From an uncultured Anaerolineae bacterium (GTDB taxonomy: Bacteria > Chloroflexota > Anaerolineae > J036 > Brachytrichaceae), in contig CALGMA010000022.1 in the NCBI GenBank assembly GCA_937959265.1, positions 62,001-126,000 on the forward strand: 64,000 nucleotides of DNA, in the 5' to 3' direction. The notes below the pieces were generated by a model. That model made no database searches. It was not told the origin of the DNA and was given only the letters and a program-made list of their open reading frames with translations. Made by a program: the position numbers and the translations under genes. Of the stretch, positions 1 through 8,164 are shown in pieces (the stretch's first letter is position 1; every line of letters begins with the position of its first letter).

Positions 1-836
1 GCCAACGGCGGCGGTAAATCCAGTCGTACGTAGCCCCGCTCAAAGCAGACCAGCGCGCTCTCCTGCCAGTCCAGCGTGGTCTGATAGGGCGCCATCTCGA
101 TAGAGCATGTCGCGCCACTCGCGCTCTCACCGATCAGCAGAACCTGGTGCGGGTCGGCGTAGGTCACGCGATACGGCTCGCCCAGTAAGAAGCGCAGCAG
201 GTTGACCTGGTGAATGTAGTAATTCACGAAGCGCACATAGTCGGCGTAATCCTCGGCTGAAAGATCGGACGCCGGCGGGTCGAACTCCAGTGCCGGCGCC
301 GGGTCGCTGCCGATGATCACATCGTTGAAGCCACCTGCAATCCATTCACCGGGCGGCATAGTGATGCGCACGTAGCGTAGCCGGCCCAACTCGTCACTCA
401 GTTGGAACTGCCGGACGTATTCGCGGGCACACACCGCAGCCGGATCGCTGCGCTTATGATAGGCAACCATGTGCCAGGTGCCGGCCTCTTGCGCTGCTTT
501 CACCAATCGCTCGCCCACTTCCACCGACGCCGCTAGTGGCTTCTCGGTGAGAATGGGTAGCCCCAATTGCAACAACTCTCCAAGCAGTATGCCGTGACGG
601 TCGAAGGGCTGGATGCAGACGAGGCCGTCGAGCTGTTCGTGCGCCAACATCTCGCGGTGATAGCGGTAGACGCGCGGCACGCCGTATCGCCGCGCTACCC
701 GGCAAGCCATCTCTTCACGCAGCTCGGCGATCGCGACGACTTCGCACTCTTCGAGCGCTGCAAAGTTCCGCAGATGCGCAGCTTGGCCCATCTTGCCGAC
801 GCCGATGAAGCCAAGACGCAACTTCTTGTTGTTCAC
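1..836 (-). CDS. Gfo/Idh/MocA-family NAD(P)-dependent oxidoreductase (3' end outside window)
   Basis: The reading frame starts with GTG at 836, three bases after the TGA of the upstream gene, and runs open to the window edge (about 278 codons), so the C-terminus is missing. The N-terminus carries a Rossmann signature (LGFIGVGKMGQ) and, near residue 90-100, the family's 'EKPLA' motif with its conserved Lys. Members oxidise or reduce sugars, inositols and sugar acids with NAD(P). It is the last visible gene of an operon with a sugar ABC transporter, so it probably acts on the imported substrate. The family is clear; the substrate is unknown. Confidence 0.88.
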   Translation of the reverse strand, partial: MNNKKLRLGFIGVGKMGQAAHLRNFAALEECEVVAIAELREEMACRVARRYGVPRVYRYHREMLAHEQLDGLVCIQPFDRHGILLGELLQLGLPILTEKPLAASVEVGERLVKAAQEAGTWHMVAYHKRSDPAAVCAREYVRQFQLSDELGRLRYVRITMPPGEWIAGGFNDVIIGSDPAPALEFDPPASDLSAEDYADYVRFVNYYIHQVNLLRFLLGEPYRVTYADPHQVLLIGESASGATCSIEMAPYQTTLDWQESALVCFERGYVRLDLPPPL

Positions 837-839
837 AGA

Positions 840-1931
840 TCAGAGCCCTTCGTTGAAGAAGATATACAGGCCATCTTTGCCAGGCGCGATCACATCCAAG
901 CGTCCGCTGTTGCGCAGATCTGCTAAGGCGAACTGGATACCACAGCCGATGCCGATTCCGAGTGGGCCATAGGAGATGACCTGCTTGCTGAATGACTCAC
1001 CGTTCCATTTGAAGTAGTAAATGCCCAGGTCATCCAGATCGCCTGCATCCTTGAGTGGGTGTGCGCGAAAACGTTTGCCGGTGATCAACTCCGGCTGTCC
1101 GTCGCCGTCTAGATCAGCCCACTGCAGATCGTGGTATTGGGCGTTGAAAGGATCGATCGGATGACGTGTCCAGATGCGTTTGCCGGAGACATCTCTCGTC
1201 TGTTCCAACCAGTCGAGGCCATACCCGTGCGCATTGCCGACGATGAGATCGTTCAAGCCATCACCGTTCACGTCCACGATGAGGATAGGCACGCTTGGCG
1301 GACCGTCGGGGAATCGTAAATCGAACTCAGCATGAAAGGTCCATCTACCGGCCAGCCCATCGCTCGGCTGCTCCAGCCAACCATGCGTCAACACGAAGTC
1401 CCCTCGGCCATCACCGTTGATATCTCCAAATCCAAGGCCATGTCCTTGCTGACCCGTCCATATTTCGTATTTAGCAAAGTTTGCCACGCTCCCGCATTGC
1501 TCACTGCTGATCAGCTTATAAATACTGAGAGAGCCGTTAGGGGTGTTCGGGACGATTTCCAATTGACCATCGCCATCAACATCCCATGCGCGCGTGGTTT
1601 CGATGTTCCCACACACATCAATGATGTGCTCCGGCCAGATTTGATCACCAGCAGGGTTTTCACGCCAGCGCAACGCACTGCCCCACCAACCACCAGTGAT
1701 GAAATCAATCCAGCCATCCTCGTTTACATCTAGGGGGATGACTGAAAATTCATCGTAGTAGTCACCGAATCTTTTGGTTTCACCAATCTCATGACGTTTA
1801 AGGAACTCCGGTCCTTCGAGCCAGAACCCACCGGTCACGATATCGAGATGGCCGTCTCGATTGACATCGAACACGCCAACAGCCTCATAAGCTTCGGAGA
1901 CGAGTAAGCGCTTTGTGAAACGAAGTGGCAT
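840..1931 (-). CDS. FG-GAP/VCBS seven-repeat beta-propeller protein
   Basis: The protein has 363 aa from the ATG at 1931. A longer frame would run into the upstream permease gene, so this start is preferred. It contains seven blades, six with a Ca-binding DxNxDG/DxDGDG loop (DVNRDG, DVNEDG, DVDGDG, DINGDG, DVNGDG, DLDGDG) and one degenerate (LRNSGR). That fits a closed seven-bladed integrin-alpha-like propeller. No signal peptide or membrane segment is visible, which is unusual because most FG-GAP proteins are exported. It sits between a sugar permease and a Gfo/Idh/MocA enzyme in one operon. Its role is unknown; carbohydrate binding or a sugar-processing enzyme scaffold are guesses. Confidence 0.85.
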   Translation of the reverse strand: MPLRFTKRLLVSEAYEAVGVFDVNRDGHLDIVTGGFWLEGPEFLKRHEIGETKRFGDYYDEFSVIPLDVNEDGWIDFITGGWWGSALRWRENPAGDQIWPEHIIDVCGNIETTRAWDVDGDGQLEIVPNTPNGSLSIYKLISSEQCGSVANFAKYEIWTGQQGHGLGFGDINGDGRGDFVLTHGWLEQPSDGLAGRWTFHAEFDLRFPDGPPSVPILIVDVNGDGLNDLIVGNAHGYGLDWLEQTRDVSGKRIWTRHPIDPFNAQYHDLQWADLDGDGQPELITGKRFRAHPLKDAGDLDDLGIYYFKWNGESFSKQVISYGPLGIGIGCGIQFALADLRNSGRLDVIAPGKDGLYIFFNEGL

Positions 1932-1957
1932 GGTGTTATCAGATTTCACGCACAAGC

Positions 1958-2833
1958 TCAACCCTTGAGCGCCCCTGAGGTAAGGCCTTGGATGAACTGC
2001 CGCTGCATAAGCAAATACACGATGATCATCGGCACGGAACCGATAGTCAACGCAGCAAAAACCTGTGCCCACTCCGTTCGTCCCCAATCGTAGAAGAACA
2101 CCTGTATTGCTAGGGGTAACGTGCGCATCTCAGGCGATCGTATGAGGATGAGCGGCAGAAAATATTGATTCCACGCTCCTAGAAACTCGAGAATTGCGAC
2201 GGTAGCGAAAACAGGCATCGAGATTGGAACGACCACCCGCAGGAATGCTAAAACGGGTGTGCATCCATCTACGATCGCGGCTTCGACCAGCTCTCTGGGC
2301 AAAGTCCTGAAGTAGGCTTGGAAGATAAAAATTGAAAGTGGTAGTCCTCCTGCCACCATTGGCAAAATAAGCGCAGGGTAGGAATTCGTAAGCCCGAGTT
2401 GAACAAGCATGGCATATAGTGGAATGATAGGTACAGGTGCCTGCATAGTGAGCACAAAGACCATTAGAATGAACGTTGCAAATCGGAATCGAAAGCGAGC
2501 TAAAGCATAGCCTGCTAGGGATGCCAAGACCATAATAAGTGCGACAACCGTGACGGAAACAATCACGCTATTTACGAGGGCGAATCCTAATCCTGCCGTC
2601 TGCCAAGCCTGCAAGTAGTTTTCAAAAACTAGTCGTTGTGGAGGCCCCCATATATTGGTAACGATTTCTCCATCTGTTTTAAGAGAGGCGAAAACCATCC
2701 AGACCACGGGATAAACGATGATGACACTGAATAGAAGAAGCATGACATGGCTAAGCGATCTGATAACCAGGTTCTGAAATCTCAGAGAAGCTGGCGGCTG
2801 ATGTATCAAGGACCTCTGCATCGCAGCACTCAT
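1958..2833 (-). CDS. Sugar ABC transporter permease, MalG/UgpE type
   Basis: A 291-aa inner-membrane protein with six predicted hydrophobic segments. The cytoplasmic EAA loop lies near residues 185-205 (ELVEAAIVDGCTPVLAFLRVVVP), where the ABC ATPase docks. Its start overlaps the stop of the upstream permease by four bases (ATGA), so translation is probably coupled. With the binding protein and MalF-like permease it forms a CUT1-type carbohydrate importer. No ATPase gene is present, so a shared MsiK/UgpC-like ATPase elsewhere must energise it. Confidence 0.92.
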   Translation of the reverse strand: MSAAMQRSLIHQPPASLRFQNLVIRSLSHVMLLLFSVIIVYPVVWMVFASLKTDGEIVTNIWGPPQRLVFENYLQAWQTAGLGFALVNSVIVSVTVVALIMVLASLAGYALARFRFRFATFILMVFVLTMQAPVPIIPLYAMLVQLGLTNSYPALILPMVAGGLPLSIFIFQAYFRTLPRELVEAAIVDGCTPVLAFLRVVVPISMPVFATVAILEFLGAWNQYFLPLILIRSPEMRTLPLAIQVFFYDWGRTEWAQVFAALTIGSVPMIIVYLLMQRQFIQGLTSGALKG

Positions 2834-3768
2834 TCTTCAGCGCTATAGCCCTGGCGAGTCATCAGCTTGATCTGTATCAGGGCAACGATTGAAACCAACA
2901 CAAACAACGCATAGGACAGCGCAGCACCATAGCCCATGCGATAGAACTTGAAGGATTGGATATAAATGTGTAGAGCGAGCACGTTAGTTGCATTTGCAGG
3001 CCCACCCTCAGTCATGATATACGGTATCTCAAAGACATTCAATGCCCCCATCAGAGATAACGTGAAGTTTACGACTACGACAGGTCTAATGAGGGGAAGC
3101 GTAATATGCCAGAACCTGCGCCAGCGACCTGCGCCGTCAACTAGCCCAGCGTCATACAACTCTGTGGGAATCGTCTGTAAACCGGCAAGATAGATGACCA
3201 TGTGGAAGCCGTACCACTTCCATACGTCCACAACGATAAGCGAGGCCATAGCTGAGCGGGGATCGCCGAGCCAGTCCGGAGCGACAAAACCTAGCCCCAC
3301 ACTTCGAAGCAAATTGTTGATCAAACCAAATTGATTATTGTAGAGCCAAGCCCACAGAATACCTACGACTACGAAAGACATCACGACGGGCATGAATAGT
3401 GCAGTTCGGTATATCCCCCTTCCTCTAAGGGATTGGTTTATCAATAAGGCCAAAAATAGCCCCAAAACGTTCTTGATGACGACGGTTCCGAGCGCATATT
3501 GAGCGTTATTCCAGAGAGCTATGCCGAGGATTTCATCCTGAAGCATTCGCTCGAAGTTTTGCAACCCTACGAATCGCGGAGGATCTATCCCGTTCCAGCG
3601 AACGAGAGACAAGCCCACCCCACCGATCATTGGCATGAGCTTGAAGACCACATATAGAATGAGCGCTGGTAGCACCCACAGAAAGGGCGCAGAGGAGTGC
3701 CACCAGCGCACAAAGCCCGTCTTGCTTTTGGCCAGGTGTTTCGCCTCTACCGACAAACTGCTTGCCAT
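2830..3768 (-). CDS. Sugar ABC transporter permease, MalF/UgpA type
   Basis: A 312-aa membrane protein with six or more hydrophobic segments. The N-terminal part shows the usual 'WVLPALILYVVFKLMPMIGG' helix. The EAA loop (ELYDAGLVDGAGRWRRFWHITLP) lies near residue 215. It overlaps the binding-protein gene upstream (TGATG) and the MalG-type gene downstream (ATGA), which marks a tight operon. It forms the permease heterodimer of the first ABC importer. Substrate specificity cannot be read from the sequence. Confidence 0.92.
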   Translation of the reverse strand: MASSLSVEAKHLAKSKTGFVRWWHSSAPFLWVLPALILYVVFKLMPMIGGVGLSLVRWNGIDPPRFVGLQNFERMLQDEILGIALWNNAQYALGTVVIKNVLGLFLALLINQSLRGRGIYRTALFMPVVMSFVVVGILWAWLYNNQFGLINNLLRSVGLGFVAPDWLGDPRSAMASLIVVDVWKWYGFHMVIYLAGLQTIPTELYDAGLVDGAGRWRRFWHITLPLIRPVVVVNFTLSLMGALNVFEIPYIMTEGGPANATNVLALHIYIQSFKFYRMGYGAALSYALFVLVSIVALIQIKLMTRQGYSAEE

Positions 3769-5120
3769 CAGGTTTGGAACTGATATCCGTCCTTGTAAAG
3801 ATCGTCAAGGACCTTCTGAATCGATTGAGCAGCCTCATTAGGCTTCTTGGTCAGCGCAACGATCGCTTGTTGATTCTCTTGGAACGCCCGCGTGACCTCA
3901 GGAGGCCAGAACCAGTCCAAATAAGTCGTTTGGTGGGGTGAGCAATCCCGCGCATACTTGAGTGCCAACTCATCGTCGCTGGCTTGCACGTTAGCGTTAC
4001 AGGAAACCGGATCGCGTCTTAACTCGTTGACCCATCTCACCCATGTATCGCTTGTCATTAGGTCAATGACGCTGCGTGCAAGGGTCTCCCGCTCAGAAGC
4101 GATTCTGGCATAAATGCCCAGTGCGTTACCTGTGCCGCCAGGCATTTGCCTCACTACCGCGTCGCCAATGCCACTGTGTCGCAAAGGGGCAATCAGTGAC
4201 ATGTCTAACTCTGGAAAGTCGCCTGCACGGTAGGCCGCAATGCGCGATGTGTGCATGTAATAGATAGCTGCGTTCCCCTGCGTAAAGGGCACCCACGCAG
4301 TGTCTCCTTCAAGACTGTTCACTGAATCTATGAACATTCCATCCATAGCGTAGTCGTGAAGTGCCTCAAGCGCTGCGACGTGCTCTAGATCCGTGAATTT
4401 CATCTCACCTGCCAGCGTCTTGAATGTGTTTTCGACTGATTGGTTGCCAGATGTCTGCGCGTATGCCCAAAACTGCCATACTGGCCACAGATAGATGTTC
4501 TTGCCAGGATGCGTTACCGGAGCTATGCCAAGCCTCTTCAGCTCAGGCGCAATCATTCTGAGTTCGTCGTAAGTGCTAATCTCCTTATCAAAACCGACAC
4601 GTTCAAAGGCTTTCTTGTTGATTAGATAAGTAAAACCACTGATTCCTCCACGTGGCAATGCCCATGTTTTGCCGCCGATGGTGTAAGTCTTGAGCGCGAC
4701 CTCCCGAAACCGATCTTTGTAAGGGATATCTGACAAATCCTTTAGCTTCCCACCTACTGCGTAGCGGCGCAAATCTTGGCCATTCAAATCCATTACGTCT
4801 ATCTGATCTCCGGCCACCTCAGCGGCCGTGAAGAGCTCGACGAATCGCTCGCTAGGCAAGAACCGCCACTCGATCTTAACGCCAGGATGTGCTTCCTCAA
4901 TCGCCTGGATTAGGGGAGCGCTTTGATCCGCATTCGCTACGCTCATAATCACGAATCGCCCCTGATAACTAGTCGCGGATCTATCCTGAGGCTTTGGCTC
5001 GGGTATAGCCGTGGTTGCAGGGGGCGTGACTGCAGGAGCCTGGCAAGCTGACAGAGTTATCCCCGTGCCACCAAGGACGATCGCTTTCAAAACTTGGCGC
5101 CGGTTCACCTTCTTGGACAT
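3768..5120 (-). CDS. Extracellular solute-binding lipoprotein, family 1 (sugar ABC importer 1)
   Basis: The protein has 450 aa from ATG 5120, chosen because an AGGAGGA ribosome site (5130-5136) lies 9 bases upstream; an upstream in-frame ATG at 5153 has no such site. The N-terminus has a twin-arginine-like 'NRRQVL' segment, a hydrophobic stretch and a lipobox (LSAC, Cys near residue 26), so it is probably lipid-anchored outside the membrane. The rest is a typical SBP_bac_1 fold that captures the sugar for the two permeases that follow. Its stop overlaps the next start (TGATG). Confidence 0.9.
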   Translation of the reverse strand: MSKKVNRRQVLKAIVLGGTGITLSACQAPAVTPPATTAIPEPKPQDRSATSYQGRFVIMSVANADQSAPLIQAIEEAHPGVKIEWRFLPSERFVELFTAAEVAGDQIDVMDLNGQDLRRYAVGGKLKDLSDIPYKDRFREVALKTYTIGGKTWALPRGGISGFTYLINKKAFERVGFDKEISTYDELRMIAPELKRLGIAPVTHPGKNIYLWPVWQFWAYAQTSGNQSVENTFKTLAGEMKFTDLEHVAALEALHDYAMDGMFIDSVNSLEGDTAWVPFTQGNAAIYYMHTSRIAAYRAGDFPELDMSLIAPLRHSGIGDAVVRQMPGGTGNALGIYARIASERETLARSVIDLMTSDTWVRWVNELRRDPVSCNANVQASDDELALKYARDCSPHQTTYLDWFWPPEVTRAFQENQQAIVALTKKPNEAAQSIQKVLDDLYKDGYQFQT

Positions 5121-5185
5121 TCGATCTCTTCCTCCTGTGTAAAGATTGGACAAATGGGCTCGTTCTGAAGCCAGTCTGGCTTGCC

Positions 5186-5214
5186 TATATAGAGCGGTTT
5201 TGTGAACCGCTTAA
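5186..5214 (-). promoter_or_regulatory. Candidate promoter with operator-like inverted repeat for ABC operon 1
   Basis: Read on the minus strand, TTAAGC (5214-5209) and TATATA (5191-5186) are separated by exactly 17 bases, ending about 66 bases before the binding-protein start. A perfect 7-bp inverted repeat (AGCGGTT-N5-AACCGCT, 5193-5211) fills the spacer and overlaps the -35 element, where a repressor would block polymerase. The -35 match is weak. A LacI-family regulator is a reasonable candidate, but none is intact nearby. Confidence 0.42.
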
Positions 5215-5290
5215 ATCACGGCGCGAATTGACAGCCAAGTCTCATCTGAAAATGACAAGTTTCACCTCGCTGTTTGCGTGAGAGAACTGG

Positions 5291-5370
5291 ATTCCCGCCT
5301 TCGCGGGAATGACAAGTCTCCCCCGTTATTCCCACGCTGGTGAGGCATGACATTGCTACACCGTCATGCC
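5291..5370. repeat. Two extragenic stem-loops of the 'CGGGAATGAC' repeat type
   Basis: The first element is ATTCCCGC-CTTC-GCGGGAAT (5291-5310), a perfect 8-bp stem flanked by GG and GACA. This matches a small repeat seen between genes in many bacteria. The second is GGCATGAC-N11-GTCATGCC (5344-5370), another perfect 8-bp stem with a related sequence. They lie in the roughly 940-bp gap upstream of ABC operon 1 (5121-6057), which otherwise holds only gene remnants. Copy number elsewhere is unknown. Confidence 0.6.
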
Positions 5371-5525
5371 CGCGCATGTCTTGTCGCCATATCAACCTGT
5401 CAAATTGATCCTGATGAACTACTAGCTACTCCAAAGAATACACAACCCGCTAGACGTTTAGCGATATGACCGGTATTCTGTGCAGAAGATCAACCGAAAA
5501 CAATACACACATCGTTCTCTTCTTT

Positions 5526-5672
5526 TCACCAAACGCTTTAGTGATGAGTTGCACAATTGTTACCGACTCGAATCACCTGCGTGCATCGGCCTTTGTTTGC
5601 AAGGAGGGAGTGCCTCTGGGATACTCGCTGCTAGGCACAGGCACCATGAGTAGGAGTTATCTAGTGTCGTAG
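5526..5672 (+). pseudogene. Possible C-terminal remnant of a LacI-family regulator
   Basis: A short frame ends with residues whose spacing resembles the C-terminal core of LacI-type repressors: 'PNALVM', then 'LRASAF', 'KEGVPLGYSLLG' and 'SRSYL'. Typical members read P-T-A-V, L-R-A, G-x-x-V-P-x-D-x-S-x-x-G and x-R-Y-L. There is no DNA-binding domain, no adequate start and no upstream continuation in frame. Its position upstream of a sugar operon that has an operator-like palindrome fits a lost local repressor. The match is weak and could be chance. Confidence 0.28.
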
Positions 5673-5699
5673 CAGAATCCTAACGCACGCCAGATGCAC

Positions 5700-5912
5700 A
5701 AGGTCAATCTAATTCGGCTATTGCGATGGTAGCGCGGCCGGCAATGTTCATAAATCTCACTCCCTTTGCTGCGCTTGGTCTTGCGGATGCTAGTGCTCTC
5801 TTCGGCCAGCACGAACGAGCTGCCCGCGGAACAGTCCGACAGGTCTATCCGTCCACGGACATATATGTCTTCGGCCAGGATGCGGATGCCATTCAGGACT
5901 TCGTGTGCCCGT
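5700..5912 (-). pseudogene. Degenerate IS5-family transposase remnant
   Basis: Minus-strand translation from 5912 reads 'HEVLNGIRILAEDIYVRGR', then 'IDLSDCSAGSSFVLAEE' and 'RKTKRSKGSEI'. IS5-group transposases have REVLNGILW near the N-terminus, and LAEDLR..G.IDLSECFIDGTFV..KKG and GKTKRGKGTK around the first catalytic Asp. The N-terminal and catalytic motifs are abutted here, implying an internal deletion. The catalytic Asp is lost (SAGSSF for IDGTF). A frameshift follows KGSEI (the next frame reads MNIAGRATIAIAE, compare MAIAD), and an in-frame stop lies upstream. It is inactive; terminal repeats were not found. Confidence 0.65.
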
Positions 5913-6057
5913 AGCGTGGGCAGCTTCTACCATCGGCCGGGCGCGGCGAGATAGATTCCCACAGGCTTCCGTCGAGTGATGCCTCGCAGTATTCCCTTAC
6001 CTCGTTTGCCTACGAGCTCGCAGCGTAGCGGCTCAGCACTGAATTAGTGGATAGGGG

Positions 6058-7317
6058 CTACAACAGGGCGTTGAACACTTTGGTCAGCCCATCCGACATC
6101 TCCTCGATGTGTTCGCCAGTCAGGTCCGGACTGATGTCAAGATGCACAGCGCGCTGCAACAGGTCAAGGGTGCGCGGGCACATGTCACGGTCATAGGCGA
6201 CTGGCGGGTGCCAACCCCACGGCGCGTTCCCCGCCCACGAGCGTTGCCGAAGGATTGGAGTCCAGTCACAATATACATGGTAGTCTTTTTGGCCGGAATA
6301 GATCACGGACGCCGGCAGCCCTTCGGCTTTGAGCGCTGCTGCGGTTTGTTGCGCTAGTTCCGATGAAGGAGCGAAGAACACCAGGCAAATACCAGCGTCA
6401 CCTTCAGGATCGGGCTCGTCGCGTAAGGTAATCCCTTTCTGCTGTGCGAGTTCGGTGACGCTCGCTTTCAATACTGCCTTGTTGCGACGCATGTCACCGA
6501 TGACACCCTCAAGCTTGTTCAATTGTGCGAGCGCTACTGCGCCCTGCAGTTCACTCATGCGCAGGTTGATCCCTAACAGAGTTTCCTCCTCAGGGATGCC
6601 ATTACGACCTCCGCCGATGACGTCGTGATACATCAGCGCACGCTTCCAGATGGTCTCGTCGTCGGTCGTGATCAAACCGCCTTCGCCACAGGTGATGATC
6701 TTGTTGAATTGCAGGCTGAACGCGCCGATATGGCCAAGGCTGCCTAACTTGCGGCCACCATAGCTGGCACCGTTGGCCTGGGCAACATCCTCTAGCAGAC
6801 TGAGGCCATGCCGCTGAGCGATCGCCAACAATGCATCCATGCGGCATGGGCCGCCGCGCATATGCACAGTAATAATCGCTTTGGTGCGCGATGTAATTTT
6901 GCGCTCAACATCCTCAGGGTCGAGCGTCAGCGACTCATCTATTTCGGCCAAAATCGGTATCGCGCCTAGAGCTACTACGGCCGATGCAGTCGCGATCCAC
7001 GTATAGGCCGGCACGATCACCTCATCGCCTGGGCCAATGCCCAGGCCGGCCAATCCCCCCATTAGTGACGCCGTACCTGATGATACAGCGATGCAATGCC
7101 GCACGCCCACATGAGCGGCAAAGGCTTTCTCCAGCATATCTACCCGAGACACACTATCGCCCGGACCGTAGTAACGGAAGAGCCTTTTCGAGCGCAGGAC
7201 ATCCAGCACTGCCTGCTCTTCTTCGATGCCGATGCGCATGCCACCTGGATACATCGGCGGCACAGGTTGAGTGATCGCTGGCGTCCCTCCTTCAATTGCA
7301 AGCCTGCTTCTAGCCAT
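6058..7317 (-). CDS. DegT/DnrJ/EryC1/StrS-family PLP-dependent aminotransferase
   Basis: The protein has 419 aa from ATG 7317, preceded by a GAGGGA ribosome site; an upstream in-frame ATG at 7404 lies inside the deacetylase gene. It opens with 'AIEGGTP', has the 'AYTWIATASAVV' substrate-binding region, and carries the cofactor Lys in 'QFNKIITCGEGG'. These enzymes interconvert keto- and amino-sugars or aminocyclitols. It follows a NodB-type deacetylase by 8 bases and lies between two sugar ABC transporters and close to a Gfo/Idh/MocA enzyme. Deamination or transamination of an imported amino sugar or inosamine is a plausible role, by inference. Confidence 0.9.
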   Translation of the reverse strand: MARSRLAIEGGTPAITQPVPPMYPGGMRIGIEEEQAVLDVLRSKRLFRYYGPGDSVSRVDMLEKAFAAHVGVRHCIAVSSGTASLMGGLAGLGIGPGDEVIVPAYTWIATASAVVALGAIPILAEIDESLTLDPEDVERKITSRTKAIITVHMRGGPCRMDALLAIAQRHGLSLLEDVAQANGASYGGRKLGSLGHIGAFSLQFNKIITCGEGGLITTDDETIWKRALMYHDVIGGGRNGIPEEETLLGINLRMSELQGAVALAQLNKLEGVIGDMRRNKAVLKASVTELAQQKGITLRDEPDPEGDAGICLVFFAPSSELAQQTAAALKAEGLPASVIYSGQKDYHVYCDWTPILRQRSWAGNAPWGWHPPVAYDRDMCPRTLDLLQRAVHLDISPDLTGEHIEEMSDGLTKVFNALL

Positions 7318-7325
7318 GCTTTCCC

Positions 7326-8096
7326 TCAGCTTTGAGCCATATGAATGCGCCTGCTTTGCCAGCGCTGAATCCATGCACCCACAGCAGCAACAGTGTCGAT
7401 CCACAATGCATTGCTCGGATCAGCACAATAGCGGCACACTGCTTCTAGCACGTGCGGGCGGATGGCTTGACGCGCAAATTCATCGCCGATATCGTGCGCG
7501 ACGAAGATCACCCAGCCCCCTGCCGCCTTGGCCGATTCGATCCAATTGCGCAGATCCTCGAACGATGCGCCATCGCTCTCTATGCCACAGGCCTGAGCTA
7601 GATCAACGATTCCTGGATCGTTAACAGACTCATCGCGGAAACCACGCCCTACGATAAAATGGCGCGCCACAAGCGGAACATAACTCTGCAGTTCAGTGCC
7701 ACGGCCCACGTATTTCTGTCCACAGCAATAAGCGAAGGTAGTCGGCAACTGGCCTAACACATCTCTAATGAAGGCATTGGCATCCAGAAGTTCCTGCTCC
7801 ATACGAGTAAGCGTGTAGTCTTCAAGCGCATTTTCTCGCGACCAGGGGAAGTTGCCACTGCATGGATGCGTCACGGTGTGATTGCCGATCTCGTGTCCAG
7901 CGGCGACCGCTGCTTGCCAGTCACTGAGCCGATCGAGCACGCGTGACGGTGAGACATATAACGTCACTCGAACTCCACAACGCTCAAAGATAGGCAAGCC
8001 GTTGTCGATCTGTGAGGGGCGTGCATCGTCGAAGCTCAGGCTGACAGCCGCACGCTCACCATTTGGCCATGTAAAAACTGGCTCAGCGTTTGTCAT
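7326..8096 (-). CDS. Polysaccharide deacetylase family protein (NodB homology)
   Basis: A 256-aa protein. It has NodB motif 1 'SFDDA' (residues about 20-24, usual TFDDG) and motif 2 'HEIGNHTVTHP' near residue 67, which supply the catalytic Asp and the metal-binding Asp-His-His triad. There is no signal peptide, so it is probably cytoplasmic and acts on small N-acetylated substrates or oligosaccharides rather than peptidoglycan. The aminotransferase gene follows after an 8-base gap. Together they suggest removal of an acetyl group followed by amino-group chemistry. Confidence 0.87.
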   Translation of the reverse strand: MTNAEPVFTWPNGERAAVSLSFDDARPSQIDNGLPIFERCGVRVTLYVSPSRVLDRLSDWQAAVAAGHEIGNHTVTHPCSGNFPWSRENALEDYTLTRMEQELLDANAFIRDVLGQLPTTFAYCCGQKYVGRGTELQSYVPLVARHFIVGRGFRDESVNDPGIVDLAQACGIESDGASFEDLRNWIESAKAAGGWVIFVAHDIGDEFARQAIRPHVLEAVCRYCADPSNALWIDTVAAVGAWIQRWQSRRIHMAQS

Positions 8097-8164
8097 GTCG
8101 CTATAAGCCTAGCGCGGGAGTTAAAGGCAATCAATGCACCAACCGCGCATCACAGAGCACAATT

